Shown here one piece after another: positions 1 to 7,816 of a stretch of DNA of 48,401 nt (position 1 is its first letter; every line of letters starts with the position of its first letter). This DNA is from Chloracidobacterium sp. CP2_5A (lineage in GTDB: Bacteria; Acidobacteriota; Blastocatellia; Chloracidobacteriales; Chloracidobacteriaceae): assembly GCA_002254845.1 (NCBI GenBank), contig NKPT01000024.1, forward strand, positions 1 through 48,401, written 5' to 3'. A program made the translations under genes and the position numbers. A model generated the notes under the pieces. That model was not told the origin of the DNA. It did no database searches and saw only the letters and a list, made by a program, of their open reading frames with translations.

Positions 1-16
1 GCTTCAATGAGGCCGC
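1..16. CRISPR. Probable edge of a CRISPR repeat (array lies outside the window)
   Basis: The window opens with GCTTCAATGAGGCCGC, which resembles the end of repeats associated with type I-G/I-U systems (from memory, not searched). It lies next to cas2, where the array of such an operon is expected. Only this one partial unit is visible, so no repeat-spacer periodicity can be shown. If the AT-richer stretch at 17-232 is the leader, the array reads leftward on the minus strand, starting GCGGCCTCATTGAAGC. Confidence 0.4.
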
Positions 17-232
17 TTTTTTTTAAAGCGGAAAACGCCGTTCGTGCAAGCCCTGTGTTATCAAAGAGCTACAGACCATTACGCGAGCGCCTCCCAATTC
101 GTAGACGAGGACACGCCGGACCGTCAAGCCATCTTTCACAACTTTTTGACTCATAAGCTTTTATCTCTGCGAGCGGGTCCCGGCAAATGAATCGCCGCCA
201 CGCCGCTCGCAAGCTCCTGGTCGTCGCCTGAA
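17..232. other. Likely CRISPR leader between cas2 and the array
   Basis: This stretch carries no convincing gene and is less GC-rich than its surroundings. It sits between the cas2 stop and the probable repeat edge, the usual leader position. A perfect 7-bp inverted repeat, CCGCTTT (13-19) and AAAGCGG (25-31) around five T residues, straddles the repeat/leader boundary. It could be an integration-related structure or a weak hairpin. The function is inferred from position only. Confidence 0.35.
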
Positions 233-529
233 CTACACAATGACAGCAATGCGCTCGCTTGGGCTAGGCTCCAACGGCTTGCCGAGCGCCTCAATGCACG
301 CCTTGCCGCGTCCATCCACCGGCCCGACATCCACCAGCATGACCCGATCCTCGCGCTGATTTATCACATCCCCCAATGCCATCAAGAGCAAGACCCGCTC
401 GGTCGGCGACAAATCACAACGAAAGACTGAATACTGTACGGCGTCGCCAAAGCCGCGCATAACGCGATACACCTGCCGCCACCGCTTTGGGTCGGCAATA
501 TCATAGCAGACAATATATCGATTGCGCAC
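233..529 (-). CDS. cas2: CRISPR-associated endonuclease Cas2
   Basis: 98-residue protein of typical Cas2 length. It starts RNRYIVCYDIADPKRWRQV, with the beta-1 strand and the Asp of YDIAD that Cas2 proteins use around the dimer interface. VQYSVFRCDLS follows at about residues 32-42, the conserved second strand. The start is a GTG preceded by GAGG five bases upstream (AAAGAGGCTCTTGTG). Cas2 bridges two Cas1 dimers in the spacer-integration complex. It is the last gene of the operon, next to the presumed leader and array, and is separated from cas4-cas1 by 126 bp of AT-richer sequence. It reads intact, unlike cas3 and csb1. Confidence 0.93.
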   Translation of the reverse strand: MRNRYIVCYDIADPKRWRQVYRVMRGFGDAVQYSVFRCDLSPTERVLLLMALGDVINQREDRVMLVDVGPVDGRGKACIEALGKPLEPSPSERIAVIV

Positions 530-655
530 AAGAGCCTCTTTCTTAGGTTCTTATCTGGACTTCAGCTTTCTTATGTTTCTTATGAAAGCAAACTCGAGAA
601 TCCGCGCTTTTTAGTCGCCAAGGACGTCTCCTTCTACATACGCTAACTAAATACA

Positions 656-2425
656 CTAACGTGTTGTGAAAGGGATATAGCGCGGGATTTCACCCATGAT
701 TGTCCGCGCCAAAAGGCGAGCCTGAATTTCAAAGATCCGCCGATAGCTCACCTGATAACCAAAGACCGGATGCGTTACCAGCTGATCAAGGCGGCGCTCA
801 AAAGCCTCGATGAAGGCTTTGCGCCCACTCGCTTTCAGCGCAAAGGCCCCGGCTCGCTCAATAAAGTCGGATGGGCCAATCTCGCCATTGTTAATCACCG
901 TAATGACAACCGAATCCGCCACCAGTGGGCGAAATTCCTCCATCAGATCAAGCGCCAAGGCTGGGCGTCCGTAGCGCGGCTGGTGGTAAAAGCCAAGGTA
1001 AGGGTCAAAGCCGACGCCGATGAGCGCCACCAGCAGCTCCTTGACCAAGAGACTATAACCAAACGAAAGCAGCGCGTTGACCGGGTCCTTCGGCGGGCGA
1101 CGGTTGCGCCCCGTAAAGTCAAACGGCGGGGCTTCCTCTGGCGGCAGCTTGAACATCGCGGGGAAATACTCGAAGTACGCCCGCGCAGCGCTGCCTTCCA
1201 CCCCCAAAAGCGACGCCAGCGTATCCGAACGCTCGGCAACCGAGCGCAGCGCCGCCAACTGTGTCAAGGCCTCTTGGGGAAGGGCGCGCCCGTTGCGTCG
1301 GAGCATGAGACGACTGTTGCGGATTTTGCCGCCGACAAACCCCTTAGCTAGCTGTAAACACAGCGCCGGATCGGAAGCCGCCTGAAACTGACGCCGGCGC
1401 AGCTCGATGTTTTTGTGGGGCGGCGGGGTCGTCACCGCCTGCAACCATCCCCCATAACTTAGGTGCAAAATCGGCGTTTCACGGCTGGCCAACTGGCGCA
1501 GCGCCTGCGCCGAAATCTGGACGTTCCCAAACAAATTCACCTGCCCAACTTCAAGCAGGCGCGCGGCGTCCACCGTCTGCGCCTTGTCGCGGATTTCCAG
1601 CACATCGCCTTTGAGGCCCAGCGTATAACCCTGCCCCTGTACATAAACCGCCTTGTTGTCGTCACGCGCCGGCATCAGCCGGCGCACCTCGCGCCGCGAA
1701 GGCGCCGGCAATGGCGCCGACGCGTCTGGCGCAGGCGCTTCGGTCGGCAGCGGCGCGGCGTCGGTCGGCGCCGGCGCGCTCGCCTCGGCTTTGCGTAAAT
1801 GGTTGATTTCATCAGGTAAGCAAATGCCCACCAGCGAACAGCGCGGACATTTGTTGGAATGTACCAGCGGGGGCGGCGCAACGCCCGACGCCGCCAACGC
1901 GCGCGCATCGGCCAAGAGTTGGAGCGTTCGCGCTACCAAAGCCGGCGTGAAATCAACCCGCGCGCGGGTTTTGTCCGCCGCGTAATAGATCACGCCGTAA
2001 CTTGAAGCGTAGCCATTGGCGCGCAGCAAAAGTCCCTGCAAACACACCTGAATGCGCTCCGGCTCCCACGCGCCTTCGGGCGTGTCCGGGGCGGCGCCGC
2101 GCTTGTAATCCACCGGGACAAGCTCTCCGTTGTCGCTTTCCAGCACATCAATGATGGCAAGCGCGCCAAGCTCCTCCGAGCCGACTTCCACCGAGCGCGC
2201 GTGAATCGCCGTCTCGGACGTAACCGCTGCGGCCCTCGTAGGCACGCGCCCGGCCGCGGCGTCGGCGCGCCGATGGACGTAGCGCCCCTCGACAACCTCC
2301 AGATTCTCCGCCCATTCCCGCTGAACGTACTCAAGGTAAAACAAGCGCGGGCAATAAACGTACTCGTTGAGCATGCGCGCCGGCAGCCACTCCGGCGACA
2401 ACGTGATGATGTCAGACATAGGCAT
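656..2425 (-). CDS. cas4-cas1: Cas4-Cas1 fusion, CRISPR adaptation protein (type I-G)
   Basis: 589-residue fusion characteristic of type I-G/I-U loci. Residues about 12-215 are Cas4: NEYVYCPRLFYLEYV carries the first iron-sulfur Cys, IIDVLESDNGELVPVDYKRG is the RecB-type nuclease core, and KCPRCSLVGIC carries the C-terminal Cys cluster. An Ala/Pro-rich linker (about 215-250) leads to Cas1 (about 260-589), with GVEGSAARAYF (metal Glu), GFYHQPRYGRPALALDLMEEF (metal His and nearby acidic residues) and a complete C-terminus. Known role: Cas4 trims and selects prespacers by PAM, and Cas1 integrates them at the leader-repeat junction. Translation may start at the second Met (MSDII), two codons in. 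No lesion is visible, so adaptation could persist although interference genes are broken. Confidence 0.95.
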   Translation of the reverse strand: MPMSDIITLSPEWLPARMLNEYVYCPRLFYLEYVQREWAENLEVVEGRYVHRRADAAAGRVPTRAAAVTSETAIHARSVEVGSEELGALAIIDVLESDNGELVPVDYKRGAAPDTPEGAWEPERIQVCLQGLLLRANGYASSYGVIYYAADKTRARVDFTPALVARTLQLLADARALAASGVAPPPLVHSNKCPRCSLVGICLPDEINHLRKAEASAPAPTDAAPLPTEAPAPDASAPLPAPSRREVRRLMPARDDNKAVYVQGQGYTLGLKGDVLEIRDKAQTVDAARLLEVGQVNLFGNVQISAQALRQLASRETPILHLSYGGWLQAVTTPPPHKNIELRRRQFQAASDPALCLQLAKGFVGGKIRNSRLMLRRNGRALPQEALTQLAALRSVAERSDTLASLLGVEGSAARAYFEYFPAMFKLPPEEAPPFDFTGRNRRPPKDPVNALLSFGYSLLVKELLVALIGVGFDPYLGFYHQPRYGRPALALDLMEEFRPLVADSVVITVINNGEIGPSDFIERAGAFALKASGRKAFIEAFERRLDQLVTHPVFGYQVSYRRIFEIQARLLARTIMGEIPRYIPFTTR

Positions 2426-2498
2426 TCTCTCTCGGTAGGGCCAGCGGGCGCTGGAGAAAGGCGCGCTTTGGCAGGCTGGAAGCCCGCGCGCTCATGGG

Positions 2499-3416
2499 TT
2501 AGGCGACCTTCCGCGCCGGCGTAAAGTTGGGCGTTTTTCCGACCAAAATCCGCCGCGCGCGATAAACCGCGACAATGCCCATCTGTCGCAACCGCCGCCG
2601 GTCGCTATCCTCAATCGGGTCATCCTGAAGCGGTTTTAGCGCCAACAGCGATGGAATGAGGTCAGGCGGCGTGAACGGTTCCCACACCGGCCACGTCCAG
2701 CGCGTGTCTTTGACGCCAAAGCCAGTAAATCCCAAGGTCTTGAGCTTGTCCCCGACTGGCCACGCCGTAAACCACGCCCAGGCCTCCGCCGCCAGCCGGT
2801 TCGCGCCCAGCATGCCGCCGCGCTTCCTCCGGGCCGGATCGCCTGACGGCTCGCTCCACTGGTAGGCGTAGCGCCGGTCCTCCGACGGGTCGAGATGCAG
2901 GGACTGGCTGTCCAGCGGGTCGGCGTAATCCCACGGCTTGAACAGTGTCCGGCGCAGAGGCTCGCGCCGCGTCCGCTCCAGAATGGATTCGATGTTGCCG
3001 AGATGATAATCGCGGCGCGTGGTCTGAAGCTGGCGAGTCGCTTTCGGCGACGCGAGATTGCTCGCGATGGCCGCCAGAAAGTCGGCGTCGCGGCGGTCGC
3101 TCGCCGTCGCGCCCCTCCCAATGGCGACGAAGTCCGCTCTGTCCTCTTTCTGTAGCGCTTGGTATAGCCGCGCCGGATGGTCGGCGACGCTCTTCGCCAG
3201 GGCTGCGTCCAGCGCGTCCAAGATGATCCCCTCGTTTAGCCTCCGGGCGCAGCGCAGCTTGGCAACCCAGCCGCCATCACGGACCGTCCACGCCAATTCC
3301 AACTCCGGCGTTTCCGACCGGTCGCGCAACACCCGCGCCAATCCCAACGTCGCCAAAAAGCCTAGCGGCGTGCCGCCATCCAGTCCTGGTAAAACCAGAT
3401 CGGGGTAGGTTGTCAT
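2499..3416 (-). CDS. Type I-G CRISPR-associated protein, probably the Cas3-extension family
   Basis: 305-residue protein directly downstream of the broken cas3 (13 bp gap), opening with LVLPGLDGGTPLGFLATLGL. This N-terminal 'LDG-PLGFLAALGL' pattern is one I associate with the small type I-G protein annotated beside cas3, not with the larger Csx17/Cas8 subunit. That assignment is from memory and needs a profile search. No catalytic motif is evident. Conserved-looking aromatic stretches include FKPWDYADPLDSQSLHLDP, GANRLAAEAWAWFTAWP and RWTWPVWEPFTPP, the last typical of effector-complex subunits. The frame is open from ATG to stop. Alternatives are a Cas8-like large subunit or Csb3. Confidence 0.6.
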   Translation of the reverse strand: MTTYPDLVLPGLDGGTPLGFLATLGLARVLRDRSETPELELAWTVRDGGWVAKLRCARRLNEGIILDALDAALAKSVADHPARLYQALQKEDRADFVAIGRGATASDRRDADFLAAIASNLASPKATRQLQTTRRDYHLGNIESILERTRREPLRRTLFKPWDYADPLDSQSLHLDPSEDRRYAYQWSEPSGDPARRKRGGMLGANRLAAEAWAWFTAWPVGDKLKTLGFTGFGVKDTRWTWPVWEPFTPPDLIPSLLALKPLQDDPIEDSDRRRLRQMGIVAVYRARRILVGKTPNFTPARKVA

Positions 3417-3429
3417 CGTGAATGCGCTC

Positions 3430-4616
3430 CTAAGAGGGGTAGGCCGTATCCGCCGTCACAACGGTCCCGCGCTCTTCGTCGGCGCTGGCCTGGTGGTCGG
3501 CCAAGCGCAGCGCGGCTTCCAATACGCCGCTCCCCACCAGCCGTACCGCCGCTGCATCCGCCAAAAGCGCGCGCCGACGCCTGAATCCAGGCTGTGCGGC
3601 GGCGACTTCCGGCGCTCCGCCCCCGTCAGCGACAGGGCGCAAGGTCGCCCCAACAGTTCCGCGGTCAGCGCGACGTCGGGCGGGTTCGCATCCGTCACCA
3701 CCGGCGCGAATGGTCGCCCCCGTCCGTGGTGCGCGCCGACGAGATATAGGATGAGATCCAGCTCTTTCTCGTCAAGCGGTAAGCCTTCGCAGGACGCCAG
3801 CAACTGGACCGACAGCATTTGCCGAAAGCCGCTCGGCAGCCCGGCGCGCTCGCGCGCCTGGCGCCGCGCAGCCGGCGTCAGCGGGAGCGCTTCCGACTTG
3901 GCCAACAGGTCGGTTGGCGTCGCCTGCAACAGCCACGCCTCCGTCCGATCGGCGCGGCGCAGCAGCGCCTGAAAGCGCTCGTCGGCCTTGCCCCAGTCGC
4001 GCGCTTCCGCCGCCGCCAGCAAAACTTTTTCCTGGATCTTCAGGCGCGCAGATGAATCGGCGCCGCGGCGGCTGAGACGCCGTCGCCGCGGAACAGCAGG
4101 CGCGAGCCAAACTGGTCAATCGTCGTGCAAACGACCATCGGCTGCGTCGCCGACCGCGCCCAGCGATTGTCGCGGTAGAGGCCGCCACGCAGTTCCAAAA
4201 CGTCCAGCGGCGGCGCGCTTTCCGGCCGCAGCGTCGAGCGCGCGCGCAAGGCGGCGGCGACTTTCGCCAAGGTCGGGCGCAGCGCCGGCGCTTGCTCGGC
4301 TTCGAGCAAGCGCTCGGCCAAGCGCGCCGCGCGCTGGTAGGCGGCGTCCACAATGACGCGCTGATGGACGCAGAAAAAGACGCGGCGCGCAGCGGTTCGC
4401 GCCTGCGGCGCCAGCGCGGCCTGACAGGCGAGCGCGAACACGGCGATGTCGATGACCGCCGTCTTGCCGGTTCCGGTCGGCAGATCGAGCGCGTCCGGCC
4501 ACCGGCCGTTGTCGACGACTTGCTTTGCCAGCCGGCATTGCCACGGATAGGGCTCCGCGTCAGGCGCCTCTTTTGAATAAATTCTCGAAATCCTCCACGC
4601 CAACCGGCGACGTCAT
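3430..4616 (-). pseudogene. cas3: Broken cas3 (type I-G helicase-nuclease) with internal deletion and frameshifts
   Basis: Remnant of the Cas3 helicase-nuclease, about 395 codons against the 700-900 usual for the family. The authentic start is ATG 4616, overlapping the csb2 stop (ATGA) and preceded by AAGGAGG. Its frame (TSPVGVEDFENLFKR) closes after 18 codons; the sense frame resumes at EAPDAEPYPWQCRLA, implying an extra A in the run at 4571-4574. The helicase then reads through Walker A (LPTGTGKT) to CTTIDQFGSRLLFRGDGVS and stops at about 4040 before any DEAH box. A second frame begins at RLKIQEKV and carries the C-terminal HD region, where ARDWGKADERFQ has Arg where HD proteins have His, then AHHGRGRPFAPVV. 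A last frameshift at about 3520-3524 moves WWGAAY into LEAALRLADHQASADEE. Motifs II to VI of the helicase are missing. Confidence 0.88.
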
Positions 4617-6208
4617 ACGCCCTCCTTCAGCCGCGAGAAGCGGCGCAGGGGCTTGAATAGCCCATAACCCAGGAAGCGTCCCGCGCCGAGCAAAACGGGG
4701 CCGATGACCGGTTCGGCGAAACGCAGGAAGACGTGGAGTTGCGGTTTGGGGGCGTTCGCGCCCTTGGCAAAGTAGGGCGGAAAACCGTCGCCGAGTCGCG
4801 CTCGCGCCACGGGCGCCGTGGGCTGCCCGCGCAAGCGCCGCTTCTTGGCGATGGCGGGCGGCGCGCCGCGCTGCCAACCGATCGCGCCGAAGTCAATTTC
4901 GACGGGTTCCGGCAATCCGGCGCGCCGACAGGCTTCAAAAATGAGCGCGCCAACTTCCATTTCCCACGCGGTCCGCTCTTTCAGGCGATGCGCTTTGGGG
5001 AAGCGATCCAGAACGACCGGCGTGACGCTGGCCCAAACTTCCGCGCCGCTCGGCGCCGCCGTCCAGGTCTCCGGGCAGAGCGTGGCGCGGTTGTCGTCCC
5101 AGGCGCGCTTGCGGAGGCTCCACGCGCCAAGCTGACCAAGCTTGAGCGTGACTTCGGCGGGCCGTCCCTGCGCGTCAACCAGCAGCGGCGCCAGCGCCCG
5201 TCCGCGCTCGCGACGCGCTACCGCGGGCGGGAAAGCCAGCGCGACCCCCAGCAGGCGCCCGTCGGCGTGTTCACGCCCGACGAACGGCAGCGGCAAGATG
5301 GCGAGGTGACCGCTTCCCGTGGTCAACGGCCGTCCGTCAGGCTCATGCCCGCTCAGCCAGGCGGGGGGCGGCTGCTGCGGGCAATGTTTCATGAGGGCCG
5401 CCCGGAGCGCTTGCGTCACCTGCAGCGCCGCCGGCGACGGCAGGGACGGGCCGTCGGTTTGCGCGAGAATGAGCAAGTCCTGGTCGAAAGCCATGGTCAG
5501 TTTTGGCGTCGGCCGCGGCGAAGAAACGACAGCGGCCCGGACGTAGCCGGTTGCCAGGCACACGGTCGGGCGATGGCCGGCGCGAAAGATCTCGCGCAGA
5601 CGGTCAAGCGATGGGCCGTTGCGGATACAGCGAAGCTGAAAGTCAGTCAAGCCGTCGGCGGCCAAATCGCCGTCGTCGGCTTCGGGCCGCCAGCGCTCAA
5701 AGCCGTCTTCGGGCTTTGGCGGCTCAGCGACCAGCCACATCCGGACCAGCGACGCCGAATGACCAATCCGCGTCACCTTAGCGCAGAGCCCCGCCAGCGC
5801 GGGGGCGTGGGCGGCGACGCCAGGCGCCTCCGGCCAGTGCAAAAAGCACGGCGCGTCGCCGACCCAGACCGTTGGAAAGCCGCGCCCCTGCTTGCTGCGC
5901 GCCAGCGGGATGGATGGCAACAGCCCCGCGCCTTCCGCTCGGTCGTTGACCGGCACGTAGACCGTGGTGCCGCCGCGGCGGCGCCCCGCGCTCGTCGGCA
6001 ACCAGACCTGCGGATCGGGCAGCGTCGTCAGCCACTCCAGCGCCGCGCCTTCCGGCGGGTCTTCGCCGGTCTCAAAAAAGGCCGCCGCCAGCGCCAGCCA
6101 GACGCGCGCCGGGTGCGGCGGCCACTCTGCCGCCTCGCGGTTCGCCGGGTCGGTCGCCCGCGCGTAGCCAGTCAAATACTCCCAAGCGATGATCAGCGGC
6201 TCGCTCAT
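4613..6208 (-). CDS. csb2: Type I-G CRISPR-associated protein Csb2 (Cas5-Cas6 type RAMP, GSU0054 family)
   Basis: 531-residue RAMP protein of the type I-G effector complex. Opening MSEPLIIAWEYLTGYARATD and WPPHPARVWLALAAAFFE match the Csb2 N-terminus. The C-terminus contains a glycine-rich RAMP loop, GAGRFLGYGLFKPL. In this subtype the protein is taken to combine Cas5-like scaffolding with Cas6-like crRNA processing. The frame extends further upstream, but ATG 6208 is best supported: GAGGAG lies seven bases before it. A second candidate, ATG 6223, overlaps the csb1 stop as ATGA. Its stop overlaps the cas3 start. The reading frame is intact although both flanking effector genes are broken. Confidence 0.87.
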   Translation of the reverse strand: MSEPLIIAWEYLTGYARATDPANREAAEWPPHPARVWLALAAAFFETGEDPPEGAALEWLTTLPDPQVWLPTSAGRRRGGTTVYVPVNDRAEGAGLLPSIPLARSKQGRGFPTVWVGDAPCFLHWPEAPGVAAHAPALAGLCAKVTRIGHSASLVRMWLVAEPPKPEDGFERWRPEADDGDLAADGLTDFQLRCIRNGPSLDRLREIFRAGHRPTVCLATGYVRAAVVSSPRPTPKLTMAFDQDLLILAQTDGPSLPSPAALQVTQALRAALMKHCPQQPPPAWLSGHEPDGRPLTTGSGHLAILPLPFVGREHADGRLLGVALAFPPAVARRERGRALAPLLVDAQGRPAEVTLKLGQLGAWSLRKRAWDDNRATLCPETWTAAPSGAEVWASVTPVVLDRFPKAHRLKERTAWEMEVGALIFEACRRAGLPEPVEIDFGAIGWQRGAPPAIAKKRRLRGQPTAPVARARLGDGFPPYFAKGANAPKPQLHVFLRFAEPVIGPVLLGAGRFLGYGLFKPLRRFSRLKEGV

Positions 6209-6219
6209 GTTGGCGCTCC

Positions 6220-7490
6220 TCATGCTTCCTTCGTCCCTTGGCTTTGCGCCAACTGCTGGCTCTTGACGACGAGCTTGACAAGCGCGGGCGAGGGCGCGAG
6301 CTGAAGCGGTTTCGTCAGCCACGGCAGGCCCAGCTTTTGGGCTTCGGCGACGGCCTCCTGGAAGAGAGTCACAGCCGCGTCGGCGTCGAGCGTCAGGTCG
6401 GACTCGATTTCGCCGGGCTTGCCGAGCAGCTCCCACCGCAGCGGCTCGGTCGGCCACAGCAGGCAGCGCGAGCGCAGGTCAAGGCCGGCGTCGTCCGTCA
6501 GCGTCGCCGCGCAGAGCCCCAGCGCGGCGAGAACCGTCCGCGCCGCGGCGTCAACGCCCGCGTCAGAGCGACCGTTGACCGGAAAGCGCAAGCGCCGCAG
6601 AGCCGGCAGCGACAACACGATGGTTTGCTCGGCGTAGTCAATGGTGACCCCGCTGTCGCCGGAAATGGTCGGCGTGACGTTGCCGTGGTTGGCCTCCGAC
6701 GGTCGCCCATCGCTGCCGAGCTTCATGGGTTTGCCCTTTTCCTTGACGGCTTGCTCCGGGTCGGGCGTCCAGCCGGGCGCGGCTTCAGCGCGGTAAAGCG
6801 GCCCGGCTTTGAGTTGAATGCCCAGGGGGTCAATCCGGCTGCTGGTTTTGACGCCGAGCACGGCGTTGATCCCGACAATTTCGCTCACTAGCGCCCGCTC
6901 GATCTTGGCGCCTAAGCCGCCTTTTGGCCCAGTGGAGTCCCACATGCCAAACAGCAGCGCCGTCGGGCACAGCTCAAACAGCGCGGTCGCGTTGGCGGCG
7001 GAGGCTTCGCGCAGCCGCCGACCGTAGTCAGACTCCTGTTTGACGTTAGCGCTGCGAAACGGCTTGCCGTCCGCGGCGACGAGGCTGTCGCGGAGAATGG
7101 CGTCCGCAATGCGGTGCGGCGCCTGGAGCGAGGTGATCTTGCCGATGGGTTCCAGCAGGCGCAGCTCTTCCGGCTGGCCGTGGCCGGGGAAGTGCGCGGT
7201 GAAGTCCACTTCGACGACCGGCAGCGCGAGGCGCCCGTCGTCAAGAGCTTGCTAAAGCGCCTCTTCTATCCGGTTCGCCTGCGATTGGACGGAATCCATC
7301 AAAACGCACTCGACCGAGTCGGGATAGTCAGGTAGGCGACGCTTTTCAAGCGCGTACTCCCCCCCCCTTCGTAGGTGGGCGGGAAAACCTTCGCGCTGGG
7401 GCCGCCGGCGGGCTGAAGCTTCAGGCGGCAGCGAAAGGCGGTGGCGTTGTTGACGGCGTGTTGGAGCTTGTCGAGCGTGATAGACGTCAT
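6220..7490 (-). pseudogene. csb1: Broken csb1 (type I-G Cas7 backbone subunit): frameshift plus in-frame amber stop
   Basis: Csb1/Cas7 would coat the crRNA in the effector complex. The N-terminus starts at ATG 7490 (GAGG nine bases upstream) as TSITLDKLQHAVNNATAF and continues to GGPSAKVFPPTYEGG. There a run of nine G (minus strand; plus 7359-7367) puts translation out of frame, and it ends at about 7299. Continuing in the corrected frame gives EYALEKRRLPDYPDSVECV, then LMDSVQSQANRIEEAL, then a TAG at 7252-7254, then QALDDGRLALPVVEVDFTAHF joined to the long remaining 329-codon frame. That part holds LCPTALLFGMWDSTGPKGG and GVKTSSRIDPLGI, conserved in I-G Cas7. A GTG at 7209 could in principle restart translation but would lack about 95 N-terminal residues. 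Two independent lesions argue for a pseudogene. Confidence 0.85.
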
Positions 7491-7816
7491 AGCAAAAGCC
7501 TCAGAAGTAAAATGGGCGTCGAGCGCCATCAGGTTGAGCGCCATCAGGTTGAGCCGCGCTTTTCAGGGCGCGCCGGGTCAGCGCGCCAATGAAACGCGAA
7601 CTTGGTTACCGGCAAGCTTGCCGGCGCTTGGGCGGGAAGCCTGCATGCGGAGCGCGCCTGCATCCGCGCGCGCCTTGCGTTAGGTGGGTGCTCTCAGTCG
7701 CGCTGGCTCAATGCCAACCGCCGTCTCGCCGCGGGACGCGGCAAATCCAGTCAAAGCGCGGCGCGTCCGCCGCCGCAGGGTTGCCAGGGGCCGCGGCCAT
7801 CCGTAGCCGCGCGCCT
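7491..7816. other. Gene-free stretch upstream of the cas operon, with a 15-bp tandem duplication
   Basis: No supported gene lies between the csb1 start and the galK stop. The region must hold the cas operon promoter, but I see no clear -35/-10 pair. A perfect 15-bp tandem duplication, GAGCGCCATCAGGTT, occupies 7521-7535 and 7536-7550. It lies immediately upstream of the csb1 start and creates extra in-frame ATG codons there. Confidence 0.5.
7521..7550. repeat. Perfect 15-bp tandem duplication upstream of csb1
   Basis: Two exact copies of GAGCGCCATCAGGTT lie head to tail. On the minus strand each contributes an ATGGCGCTC, so two in-frame ATGs lie upstream of the likely csb1 start at 7490. It is one of many similar short duplications in this window. 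Confidence 0.9.

Noticed and set aside
4733-6304. A 523-codon open frame on the plus strand antisense to csb2
   Set aside because: Its composition is Arg/Ala-rich with no domain motifs; such antisense frames are expected in GC-rich coding DNA, and csb2 on the other strand has clear family features.
7359-7367. G9 tract in csb1 as a phase-variation switch
   Set aside because: A second lesion, an in-frame TAG at 7252-7254, would still block full-length protein after the tract is corrected, so decay is simpler.
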